A model generated the notes under the pieces. It searched no databases. It worked only from the letters and a program-made list of their open reading frames with translations, and was not told the origin of the DNA. The position numbers and the translations under genes were made by a program. From assembly GCA_030374805.1 (NCBI GenBank), contig JARGSG010000184.1, positions 248,001 through 312,000 on the forward strand: a stretch of DNA of 64,000 nucleotides, read 5' to 3'. Source of the DNA: Gracilaria gracilis. Lineage: Eukaryota; Rhodophyta; Florideophyceae; Gracilariales; Gracilariaceae. This document shows, in pieces, positions 40,277 through 49,789 of the stretch. The number at the start of each line of letters is the position of its first letter. The first letter of the stretch is position 1.

Positions 40277-43200
40277 GCAGTGGTGCTTGGGTTGTTACGT
40301 CTGCCGGTGTGGCGTGTTGTAGCTAGTGCGTAGATTTGTTAGGTTATCTTTCTTCTTTCGCGTCCTTCTCTCTGTTTTGTTTTGTTGGTTGCATTTCGAA
40401 ACTAAACTCTGACTCTTAACTTGTTGGCCGCTCTACTCGGTGCTATTAAGCTCACTACTAGTATTAAGCTCCGCTAATTGTCACCACCCTGCGAGCCGAG
40501 ATGCCATCGTGATGTGGTGCTACGCTCCGTCGCTTTCCGCATGTTGATGTTGATAGCTTGATACGTTGATAGCTTTCACCCCCAATCCTTACACCCGCTG
40601 CCGCCAAGCACAGTCGCACTCGCCGAAACTCGCAATCCGTTACGTTTCACCGCCGCAAAAATAAACCAATTGCGCATGTGCTTCGTCTCGCAGCCCCAGT
40701 TCCGTTGCAGTTGCGAGTGGCCTCGTCGTCCCACGTACAACAGCGGCCGTTGCTGCTGTTCGGTGAGCGCGAGCGCGCAGCGGCGCGCGGGCTGGCGCCA
40801 CACCGCTCACCTCAGCTGTCTCTCATGCGTCTGCAATGCAACGCTGCGCACTCGGTCTGCATTGCATGCGCGCATATTCGCCAACGCTACAACGCCGCTT
40901 TGCAGCGACACAGTTCGGGCCGTACGGTGCAACGCGTGTACCAACGGTAGCGTTTTACCGTTGTACACAAATGTGCTCGGCGCGCGCGCCGCCGCTATGC
41001 ACCGCTTCGCTGCGTGTTGTGGCACGGTCCAATTGTGCACAGCGCGCACGTATCGCCGCGCCCGGCGTGGCGCGGCGGCGGCGCACTTGAGGACGCCGTC
41101 TGTGGTGTGAGGCTGTGTGGCGGAGGGGGTGGCGTACAGTATATTCGTCAGTGCTCTCTCGAGCGCGCTCACGACAGTGGAGGGCGTGTTCTGCACTTGT
41201 GTCCGCTTCTGCTGTGGTGCAAAACATCTGGCGTCGCACCGTTTTGCAGCTTTCAACAATGAAAGAACAGTCTACAACGCCAACGCGCTCAAGCATGCAT
41301 GGCTCAAGTCATCCTTTGCTGCTGCATGATGACCCTTGCATGCAAAGTTACACGCAGTACCGCCTCAGTCACGCCGCACCAACTTCGGTATGCACGTAAT
41401 GGTGGTTATGTTGTCTCCAGATAGATACCTCCCAAGGAGGTTGGTCCACATGCATGAACGCACTTCGTGTGTACAGCCCAAACAAAACTAGCGTTGATTC
41501 ATGACCCCTGCGCCAAATCTGTCCTGTGCTGTATTTCTAAGCTGAGTTATGTTGCGAACAACTCTCTGTCCACCCCGAGTTCTATGCCAGACAGCATCCA
41601 AACCAACTGCGCTTATCGTGTTGGATTACTGAGAAACATCCATCCCGGAGATACAGATAGAAACCGCTTGAGGAAACGTTTTGTATTCCAACGCAAATGT
41701 GCACTTTTCGTTTAGATACTTCTCAATCATTGTTTGCGCTAAAATAGCGCATATCTACTAACGATATGTAACGTTATCTACACGCCATCCAGATGTAACT
41801 TCCGCCATAATAAAAGACAGTTTGTTTGAGACTGTCAGGTCGAACGAGGTCGTAAGCCTCAAAAAGAGGGGCGAAGCTCCTACTCCCCTATATAACAGGT
41901 TGCACGATGCCCAGCGCTCTCTCACAGCGATCCCGATCCCAAAACAGTGGCAAGGAGGGGAATGGATGGGGCGGGAACACGACTCCAACACGGGAACGGA
42001 CCCAGATCGTCCTTGACTTTAGCGGTGAAGGCGCGCAATGGCCGAGAGGAGTGAATTAGACGCTCACGAAGACAACCAACGACACTCAATCTTGCGCCCT
42101 GCGGCGCTTTTAGATCATCGGCTTGCGCTATCCGTCCGCTGCTGTGCCCCAAGTGAAGTCCCTTTCCGTGCCTCAAAGACCTAACAACACAACATGATGA
42201 TCATACTCAATCCCTCCATTCATCATGAATGTATATTTTTCCCATTTGCACGAGTCCGACGGCTGTCTCAGTGCTGAACAAATTATCCAAACTTGAGATG
42301 TCAAACTGCAACGCGCTCTAAGAGTGAGCGCTATGGCTCGCCATGCACACCAAGTTTCAGAACACGGTCGGTAGCTACGACTCCCGGCGGGCAGCAGTGA
42401 TAACAGCATGAGTGCAGCCCATTTCGGGCTCAGGGGCCACAACGAGACAAGCTGCTGCTGCGTAAGAAGCCGAAAAACTAAAACTAGATCGAAGCTCAGG
42501 GCCCCAAACAATTATAACTCTCTAGCTAGGCGCTGGTTCAGAGCACCGGGTGGACTCTTCTGCAGCGTGGACAGAAGACTTGTCAAATGTCGACGAGAGG
42601 TATGAATGATTTATATTGTATCATTAGGACATCTCGTCTACAACAATCTTTATCGATGTGTTTATCCACATGTGTGCAATTTCGGGGACTCAGCCTAGAA
42701 CCGTTCTGGCGGCATTAAAGGCGGTCTTCCTGGCTGCTCAGAAGCCAGACAGTGTTCAAATAACTAATATCATAGTAATACCATGCCTGACTGTTGTACA
42801 ACTGTTGGAGTCAGACACTTATAGCAAAATCTATAAGAGGACCAGCCAGTTTTCCACACATACGGGCCTAATTTGTACTCGAAACTAGAGAAGAAGGGGG
42901 CAAGTAGGAGGGGGAGAAGAGAAGGCTACATGTAAATAGTGTAGCATTCTTATCGCTTCCCAATGAGAAGTAATAACCACACTAAACAAATTGATATTTC
43001 GATTGGGACATGCTCGGACCCCGTTCATAATAAAGAAGAAGAAGAAGACCCCTTAAAAGAAAGTAGGTATGGTTAGATCCGTGTCCTAACAAGCATGCTC
43101 TTCGGCGTGCAGTTGTCGGTTAAGTCTTTATTCCCAGGTCAAAGCTTGGAATCGATTGCATCCAACTCTGACTACAGGTGCCAAGCACGGCACGCTCAGA

Positions 43201-43625
43201 GCATAGTGCTGATTGACTGATACTGAACGAGAAGGGTTGTTGAAGAACGGAACGGAAACCCGCCAAAGGTAATTGCCTTTATAGATTTCCTAATCCCAGC
43301 GGGGCCAAGAATCCAAGCTTTATTGTCTACCTTTAAATTTAACTGGCATACAAAAGGGCCGAACCTTCACATATATGTATATGGGGCTTCACACTATCTG
43401 GTACAGCAAAAATCTTGTTGTTGTTCTGCGTCCTCTGTAACTGAAACATGGGCTTGCCAGTTTATTCAGTAGATATACGTTGTGATGCAACTATAACGGA
43501 ACAGTTGCAGGTATAAAGGATTCACTTTTTCCTTCGCATGCTATGTTCAAAGGAGGCATTTCATCAGCTGTCGTGCTCCCATACTGACTTTGATTGCTTC
43601 ACTGGGGCTCTGGTATCCTGAAATC
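40277..43625. other. 3.3 kb gene desert spanning the right edge of the CGCG-rich block
   Basis: 40277-41400 is CG-rich with several Arg/Cys/Ala-rich chance frames on both strands. After ~41400 CGCG becomes rare and the DNA turns AT-richer. A TATATAA string occurs near 41890, a GAAGAAGAAGAAG run near 43035, and TATATGTATATGG near 43371. No frame has protein character, no tRNA or known RNA signature was found, and no transposase or terminal repeats were seen. The final ~200 bp form the upstream region of the lipase-like gene and include CAGTAGATATAC at about 43467-43478. Confidence 0.4.
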
Positions 43626-45225
43626 ATGTTTCATTCTCTGTTAAGGGTTGTACTATTGTTTTCTTTCATTCTTTCTTTTTCTGCTACCCTTGGTACATCC
43701 AATGCCCAGAACTGTACCGTGACCAAAAACAAAGATTACTATCTTGGACTGTCCGTAGATGACCTTCTCACAGAGTCTACTAAAAGGAAACCGAGTCGGA
43801 AAATGTTACATTGTGCCGAAAGCGGCCAGTGGGTCCTGCGATATGTATGTGAAATCAGCAATTGTGGGATCTGACGGAGATAGAGGATGGCCGAAGACCG
43901 TTCAATCAAGGGGCAGCGGTTGTGTACGCGCACCGTCTCTCCCAAGAGGTGTTACGGCATGTTTTTATAGAAGTTCTTCATATGATTTGCCGAAGCACAT
44001 TGTGGATAGTTTCTGCACGGATGATGGAAATGCAAACGCTGTCTCTATGCTCAAACATGCAGTTGGAAATGATGCCTGTGAACTTACACCAACTGTCGCC
44101 AAGGTGCCATGCGTGACTGATAACTCCGATAAGCTCAGTGACCCTATAGAGGCTGATGACGACGTTGAGCCTAATGAAGGACCACAGTGTCCGGTACCAA
44201 GTTCACCGATTGAGCTTCCAACTACCATAACTTTGGATCGCATTCGAAGGTGTAGAAACAAGTGGTTCTGCAATTCAGTAGTAACCAAAGCTGAGTATCA
44301 TATTTTTGGAGCAAAAAAGATGAGTAAGAAACATCAGAAAAAGGTGTACATCTCTCAAGTGAATGTTCCACAAAAAGAGAAGACGAAGAACATTGTTTTC
44401 GCAGTTGCAGGACAGCAGTTTGACAGGCCCTTAAAAAAGGAAGGTTATAGCAGTGGCGTAACCGGACAATACCAAAGTTACAAGAAAGGATTCAAAAAAA
44501 AGGTTGGTTCGTTGCAAAAGGGAATCGATTCCAATAGCCTTGTTTCACGCATTATGAGAAGTGGATACTTTTCATTGGATGACACCTTTGTTGGACTTGT
44601 GTTCGATGCAAGATTCAATTACGAGTTTAGCAAGAAGAAAAAGAATCGAAATGAAAATGGATACTATCACTACCTTTTGCAGCGCCTGGGAAATGATGTC
44701 GGAACAATTTATCTTGCTGGGCATAGTCGAGGTGGATGTCTAGTGATGCGGCTGGCGTCACGATTAAATGCCCAGTTCCCAAAAGCAAGAATCATCGTTC
44801 ATAACTTTGACGGTGTGTGCACTAAGCCTGGGTTTTTCGCATCAAGTGAGTTTGGTGTATCCAAATCGCCGACGCGGGCGAATCCTTTGAAAAATGGATG
44901 GTTTGTATATACAACCGACATGAACGAACGCTTTAGCAACAGAAAATGTTTGTCGATTCTAAGTGTTCTTTCCGGAGAGCAGCCTGTTGAGGTCAAACTA
45001 GCAAATGGCATATTGAAGCAATTCCGTGCCTTTGGGCATCGGGGATTTGCGACAAGCTCCCAGCTTGTTGAGAATTTAGAAGACGAGCAAGGTCGGGTTT
45101 GGTATCAAGAACTGATGAATCCTTTTAAACATGATCAGGTGGATAATACATATCACCCTTACGCAGCATCTCATTTGGGAAATGCTATGCAATCAATTTC
45201 ATGTGATTGTGATGCTCATAACTGA
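43626..45225 (+). CDS. Secreted lipase-like alpha/beta hydrolase, interrupted by an apparent frameshift or short intron
   Basis: A frame starting at ATG 43626 encodes a clear signal peptide (MFHSLLRVVLLFSFILSF..., cleavage likely after TSNA) and a short mature start, QNCTVTKNKDYYLG. The main frame, open from 43759 to 45225 (488 codons), lies one base out of phase. It has a Cys-containing N-terminal domain, then an alpha/beta-hydrolase part: KNIVFAVAGQQFD (first strand), TIYLAGHSRGGCLVMRLA with the nucleophile elbow G-H-S-R-G (Ser ~322), VHNFDGVC (candidate acid) and FGHRGF (candidate His). The two frames overlap around TCTACTAAAAGG. Either one base is extra in the A-run, or a short intron removes the shift; GTGACC (43720) to TCACAG (~43773) keeps phase but is only ~54 nt. 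The catalytic region is intact. The gene is AT-richer than its neighbours. Family beyond class-3-lipase-like is not assigned. Confidence 0.65.
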
Positions 45226-46034
45226 TATGAGCGAGTCGTACGGCTTGGGAGCTTATGAAACATACTGCATCATGAGAATAAGGTACAGGGTAGGGCGCTG
45301 GATATATCCTGCAAAATGACATTGCATGGTACGTAGTTTTATTTCTAAGTGAATTGGTTTTCTTAGCAATCAAGCAAACCTAGCAAAGAATACTTGTGTC
45401 GACATAGGTAGTTTAACATTGTTAACGTTTTACCCAGTCGAGAAGTCTAGACCAGGTAGACATATAGATAGTTCACGGACAACTGGTATATATACGGAGG
45501 TATGTTTTTATTGGTTTCATCACGACAGAGAGAGGGAGAGAGAGAGAGAAATAGAGAAACTATGGTTTCTATCCATTTCCTGATTTCACCATTTCCCGTA
45601 TTTTTCGTTCGACCCTTGGTGACTGTACCGTTGGTAGATATCTACTACTGTATGTACAGTCGCAGACTTCGACGCAAGGGAAAGCGCTAAGAGGGCTAAC
45701 GCGTACCCTGTATCTATTGTCTGGGTCAGCAAGGGGAATGAGCGGAATCGTTGAAGCTCTCATAGTGGAGAATGCCATCTACTCAATCTGAACTGGCACA
45801 TCTCTAGAGTCTAGATTCTAGACCCAACTGCAAGCTCCTTGGGAGAATAACTTGGCCTGCTACGATCCTGGGCAAAAGTTGAAAAGCGGGAGTTAGCTTC
45901 GGCGGTTTGGCAAAGGATCAACTCACCCCGACTACGCGGCAGAGATCGGTACGTTTTGCTCGTTCACAGGAAGACCCCTGTCGTGGAACGATTCAGCTGG
46001 AAGCGCCACATAGCACAATTTCTGGGCCTCGAAG
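45226..46034. other. Intergenic with palindromes and a GA-repeat
   Basis: The upstream region of the OHCU decarboxylase gene. It has TATATATACGG near 45488, a (GA)n run at about 45527-45552, the perfect palindrome GTAGATATCTAC at 45634-45645, and a cluster of three CTAGA units (CTCTAGAGTCTAGATTCTAGA) near 45803-45823. No convincing gene is seen. Confidence 0.45.
45634..45645. promoter_or_regulatory. GTAGATATCTAC palindrome, candidate regulatory element
   Basis: A perfect 12-bp palindrome about 390 bp upstream of the OHCU decarboxylase start. Related GTAGATA strings, several as inverted repeats, lie upstream of XDH, the lipase-like gene, Rsm22, TrpD and BPL. Confidence 0.4.
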
Positions 46035-46583
46035 ATGGATGAGGACTCTCTCACGCTCAAACCATCTCAGTTGTCAGAGCCGCAGTTCATCAAACAGTTC
46101 GGGTCGGTCTTTGAGCACTCACCGTGGGTTGCAGAACGATCATATGCAAGTATTTCATCGCGTCATGATAGTGCAGAAGGCGTGCACGAAGTATTGTGTC
46201 GAACCTTTAGGCTCGCTGCAGAGAAGGAACGGTTGGCAGTGCTCAGGGCACATCCTGATCTAGCTGGGAAGCTTGCGGCAGCGAGACGGTTGACAAAACA
46301 CAGCTCTGAAGAACAGGCAAGCGCTGGGCTAGACGCCCTAACTGATGAAGAACGACAAAAGTTTACAACTGTTAATCAGAGGTATAAGGAAAAGCATGGC
46401 TTTCCGTTTATCATCGCGGTGCGAAATCACACCAAGCAGGGCATCCTTGAAGCTTTCGAGAGACGGATTCAGAAGGACACATCAGATGAGATGGAAGAGG
46501 CTTGCAGACAGGTAGAAGCAATCGCTCGCTTGCGAATTGAGAAGATCTTTCTCGAATATAAGGACGCAAATTCGATGGGGTAG
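46035..46583 (+). CDS. URAD: 2-oxo-4-hydroxy-4-carboxy-5-ureidoimidazoline (OHCU) decarboxylase
   Basis: This enzyme converts OHCU to (S)-allantoin, the last step of urate oxidation after uricase and 5-hydroxyisourate hydrolase. The 182-residue protein matches the family from end to end: FIKQFGSVFEHSPWVAER (~18-35), VLRAHPDLAGKL with the catalytic H73, EEQASAGLDALTDEE (~94-108), and NQRYKEKHGFPFIIAVRNHTK (~117-137). In plants and animals the domain is often fused to 5-hydroxyisourate hydrolase (TTL in plants); here it stands alone. No C-terminal SKL-type peroxisomal signal is present (ends NSMG). It belongs to the same pathway as XDH at 13.5 kb. Confidence 0.95.
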   Translation: MDEDSLTLKPSQLSEPQFIKQFGSVFEHSPWVAERSYASISSRHDSAEGVHEVLCRTFRLAAEKERLAVLRAHPDLAGKLAAARRLTKHSSEEQASAGLDALTDEERQKFTTVNQRYKEKHGFPFIIAVRNHTKQGILEAFERRIQKDTSDEMEEACRQVEAIARLRIEKIFLEYKDANSMG

Positions 46584-46786
46584 TGTGCAGACAGGTGCGT
46601 CGAGCATGAACAAGATTTCCTTTCGGTGAAAGATTGGACGTGACTCGAGACGAAAAATCAACACCCGACTCACTAGGTGTCATTACATCTTCTCGTGATC
46701 GAAAAGCCAGTTATGAGTAACATGGGGGAAATATGTGCATTGGTTGTTTGGCTAGCCAGACGATGCATTTCCGAGTTCTCTCAGAT

Positions 46787-47629
46787 CTATGGCACAGTAT
46801 CTGAGCGTCTTTCATGAGAACTGGGGTCAGCTTCGGATTCTTTCGCACGATTATTCCGAACGCGCCGTAATGCTATGTTCCGTCGCTTCTCCTGTTGCGC
46901 TTTCTTCATTTGAATATACTCTTCATCAGTAAGTTTGGGTTGTCCAGTACTCAATCTGGTCTCCATCCACAGCTTGCGATTGCGATGAAACGCCGAAATC
47001 TTTTCACTGCGCAGCTTATTACTCCGTGCATAATCGTTAATCGCCTTGGCTCTATCATCATCACAGAGTGTGATACTATCCATTCGGCCAATTTCAACCT
47101 TCTGTTTTGGACCGCCATTCGCTTCCTCATTCATACGCCGTTTCGCAGCTCTCTTTTCCAACATTTTGGCACGATACGATGGGTCTGCCCATCGCTTTCT
47201 GGCAGCCTCAGAGCGTTTGCTCCATTTCTTTGGACGACCCAGGCCTGATTCGCCGTATGCCTCCGCTGGGGGTCCTTCTGGCCCATACTCACTGTCAACT
47301 TCTGGTCGGCTGTTGTCGCTTTCGAGAAGATTGATGATTGCTTCGTCTCGTGGGTCCATTGGAAGGAAGCGGCCTGAAAGCTTGGATTTCTTCTTTTCCC
47401 AATCGTCTGGTCGACGTTTCTTCTGCACTCGAAGCATTTGAGGCGCTGCATGCCTGCTCGGTAGTGGGCAGACCGTGCTCGTGGCGGCTGGGTGGGTTGT
47501 GAGCGGAACGGGAGTTTGAAACGCATAGAAGCGCGACTGGGTGAGCGTTGAAGAGTCGGTAGCTGACAGAAGCTGTAACGAACGTTTTGAAATGAAGGCG
47601 TAATTGTGACGTAGATGCAGGCAGTTCAT
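46787..47629 (-). CDS. Basic, probably organelle-targeted protein of unknown function
   Basis: The 280-residue product has an Arg/Ser/Thr-rich, acid-free first ~65 residues that look like a mitochondrial or plastid transit peptide. A very basic body follows. A central segment, RPKKWSKRSEAARKRWADPSYRAKMLEKRAAKRR (~131-164), resembles the short DNA-binding repeat found in nuclease-associated modular (NUMOD3-like) and some plant organellar proteins, where S-E-A-x-R-x-R-W-x-D-P-x-Y-R is repeated. The rest is helical and charged, ending in an acidic/Ser tail. A nucleic-acid-binding role in an organelle fits but is not shown. One exon. The ATG at 47629 is the first in frame. Confidence 0.65.
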   Translation of the reverse strand: MNCLHLRHNYAFISKRSLQLLSATDSSTLTQSRFYAFQTPVPLTTHPAATSTVCPLPSRHAAPQMLRVQKKRRPDDWEKKKSKLSGRFLPMDPRDEAIINLLESDNSRPEVDSEYGPEGPPAEAYGESGLGRPKKWSKRSEAARKRWADPSYRAKMLEKRAAKRRMNEEANGGPKQKVEIGRMDSITLCDDDRAKAINDYARSNKLRSEKISAFHRNRKLWMETRLSTGQPKLTDEEYIQMKKAQQEKRRNIALRRVRNNRAKESEADPSSHERRSDTVP

Positions 47630-48151
47630 CGTTCCCGGAGCATTGGCCTCAAGCGTAGTTGGATGGGCGAAAAGGCTTCACAAACTGTGTGAGGAATAGC
47701 GATTCGCTCTACCGTCGCACAACTCGCGGGCAGCTAGAGTAGAGTGCTGTTGAGGAAACGATTACGAGGTCACCGACTGTGAGGTCGCCAGATGGAGGGA
47801 GATGATGATGATGGAGATGAAATTGGGCACGGCGCGTTTGCGAATCCCGCATTTGCAGAGCCGTTTGCATGCTTGCGTTTGCGGCTCTCGCTTGTCCACA
47901 CTCCCCTGCAAGTCGTGCCACGACTCGTGCGTCTTTGTGTTCCGATTCGGAACTTCCGAATACCGTTGGTAGTTTCAAATATTATTGGCAGGTTTTAATA
48001 AAAATATGTAATAGACGGCGATCAATGCGATGGTGATCCACCCCCAACACTGAACAAGACATGAAGAGTAACAGAGTTACTCTGTAGATACGAGGCTAGT
48101 GAAGAGTGGGAATGCCTATCTACGAAGGTAGCAACGCAACAAGCCAGGACT
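47630..48151. promoter_or_regulatory. Divergent promoter region with paired GTAGATA-type elements
   Basis: A 522 bp region between divergent start codons of the basic protein and Rsm22. CTGTAGATACGAG (near 48082-48094) and CCTATCTACGAAGGTAG (near 48114-48130) lie 20-70 bases upstream of the Rsm22 ATG. A GATGATGATGATGG run lies near 47799. Confidence 0.45.
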
Positions 48152-49636
48152 ATGATAGCACGTTCGGTATCCAGCTTTTCCAACTTGAGACTCTTCTGTT
48201 CGCCTCACCGTCTGTTATCTTCGTCAGTACTGCACCACACCAATGACGCGGAACAGAACACATCAATTCCAGTTCCGTCCGAGTTCGCCTCCCAATCGTA
48301 TCGTCGGGTGCCCAACTCTCCTACCCTACCACTAGAAGCTGTGGCAGTCCCTAAAACTGTACAAGCCCAAGTTCATTCTCTCATCAAAGAAAAAAAACTC
48401 TCTGCCAAGCACATCAGGAAACATGTCAAAGCACTGTCGCTTGCGAGGGCTCCGGACTTTTTTCGACGACGGAAATCAGTTGCGCAGAAAGGTCAGCCTC
48501 ATATTCAACCTCCGTTGAAGTACACTGATGCTGAAGCAGTTTCCTATACTGCTCTGAGAATGCCTGCTACACTTGCATCCAATGTTTACATCATGGCCGA
48601 GATACGTCGCTTGATGCCCCACTTTGCTCCCGCCAGTATTCTTGACTTTGGCACTGGGGCTGGCGTCTCTGTGATGGCTGCAACCCGATCATTTCCTTCC
48701 GCTGCACATGATGATTCCACTTCAAGTATTCGCGATGCCTGCTTAATAGATCAAGCATCACCAATGCTGAAGGTTGCAGGAAAGCTTCTCAGCGTGGATC
48801 CGAACGCGGCTTCAACAGATATCAAATACGCTGCATCTCCAAATGAGCACACCTTAAGAGGTGAATCGTATGATATTGTATGCGCCTCATATTCTCTCAA
48901 CGAAATCGTTCGCCGTGCCATGGCTAATCCTCAAGACTCGAGCCATTCCAACGATCAAACTGAGGAAAGAGCGCCCGTACGCCGCGAAAACCGTGTGAAA
49001 GTAGCAGAGAAGTTGCTTCGAAGGACAATAAAATCACTATGGGCACGTACGAAGTTGGGCGGTCTGTTTCTTGTCATAGAGGACGGAACCGCAGCAGGGT
49101 TCGAAACCGTCTCTTATGCTAGGGAAGTCATATTGACTTTGAATCCGAAACAAGAGGCTATTGAGAACGATAGTGAAACACTGTCAACGGGCGACGAAGC
49201 GCAGCAAACTACAGGAAAGGTTATAGCCCCGTGTCTACATTCAAGAACTTGTCCTCTGAAGGATTCCATAACTCGACATCGTGTATGTAGGTTTCAGCAA
49301 CGTCTCAATCGACCCTTGTTCTCCCGCAATGCTGATCCACTACCCACTGGATATGAAGACGAATACTTTTCATTTATAGCCATTCAAAAGATACCCCAGA
49401 ATTCTAACACTACGACAGAGGATGAGGCTGCAGGGTGGGGCAGATTGATAAGAGCGCCACTTCTGAGAACAAAGCATATCGCTATCGATGTATGCACAAG
49501 TGAAGGCAATTTAGAGAGACGAGTAGTGTCGAAGAAGAACGCACGACCAGGGCAGTTTTCTCAGGCCCGGAGGTCTAAGTGGGGAGACATATGGCCTGAA
49601 GAACCAAGCTCCAAATCGCAGACGCTGAACTTTTGA
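48152..49636 (+). CDS. Rsm22/METTL17 mitochondrial small-subunit assembly factor (methyltransferase fold)
   Basis: Rsm22/METTL17 proteins bind the assembling mitochondrial small ribosomal subunit and carry a Rossmann methyltransferase fold plus an iron-sulfur cluster. The 494-residue protein begins with a Ser/Arg-rich mitochondrial-type leader. The core includes YTALRMPATLASNVYIMAEI (~130), the SAM loop ILDFGTGAGVSVMAA (~164-178), DIVCASYSLNEI (~245), and GGLFLVIEDGTAAGFE (~305). A Cys cluster, PCLHSRTCPL...RVCRFQQRLNRP (~360-385), matches the CPH...CP...C-x-F-x-Q motif that holds the [4Fe-4S] cluster in METTL17. The last part, GWGRLIRAPLLRTKHIAIDVC, is the usual C-terminal barrel. The acidic insert at ~385-410 of the DNA-derived alignment is non-conserved. 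One exon. Confidence 0.88.
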   Translation: MIARSVSSFSNLRLFCSPHRLLSSSVLHHTNDAEQNTSIPVPSEFASQSYRRVPNSPTLPLEAVAVPKTVQAQVHSLIKEKKLSAKHIRKHVKALSLARAPDFFRRRKSVAQKGQPHIQPPLKYTDAEAVSYTALRMPATLASNVYIMAEIRRLMPHFAPASILDFGTGAGVSVMAATRSFPSAAHDDSTSSIRDACLIDQASPMLKVAGKLLSVDPNAASTDIKYAASPNEHTLRGESYDIVCASYSLNEIVRRAMANPQDSSHSNDQTEERAPVRRENRVKVAEKLLRRTIKSLWARTKLGGLFLVIEDGTAAGFETVSYAREVILTLNPKQEAIENDSETLSTGDEAQQTTGKVIAPCLHSRTCPLKDSITRHRVCRFQQRLNRPLFSRNADPLPTGYEDEYFSFIAIQKIPQNSNTTTEDEAAGWGRLIRAPLLRTKHIAIDVCTSEGNLERRVVSKKNARPGQFSQARRSKWGDIWPEEPSSKSQTLNF

Positions 49637-49789
49637 CCCCATGGTTTTCAACGGAAACTAACCAGTATAGAGATAAAGTGCTATCGTTAGAAAAGTTGCC
49701 TGACTTAAAAAGCGCATATGAGACGCACAGCTCAACGGAGGAAGTTGTTCGTGATTGTATAGAACTCTGGCCTACTGGGCTTCAATTGT

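Noticed and set aside
40670..41300. Frames of 110-150 codons on both strands
   Set aside because: No domain, strong compositional bias, and mutual overlap. No upstream or splice support.
43759..43874. Treating the internal ATG 43759 as the true start of the lipase-like gene
   Set aside because: A convincing signal peptide exists directly upstream in another phase, so the simple start would discard it. I report the break instead.
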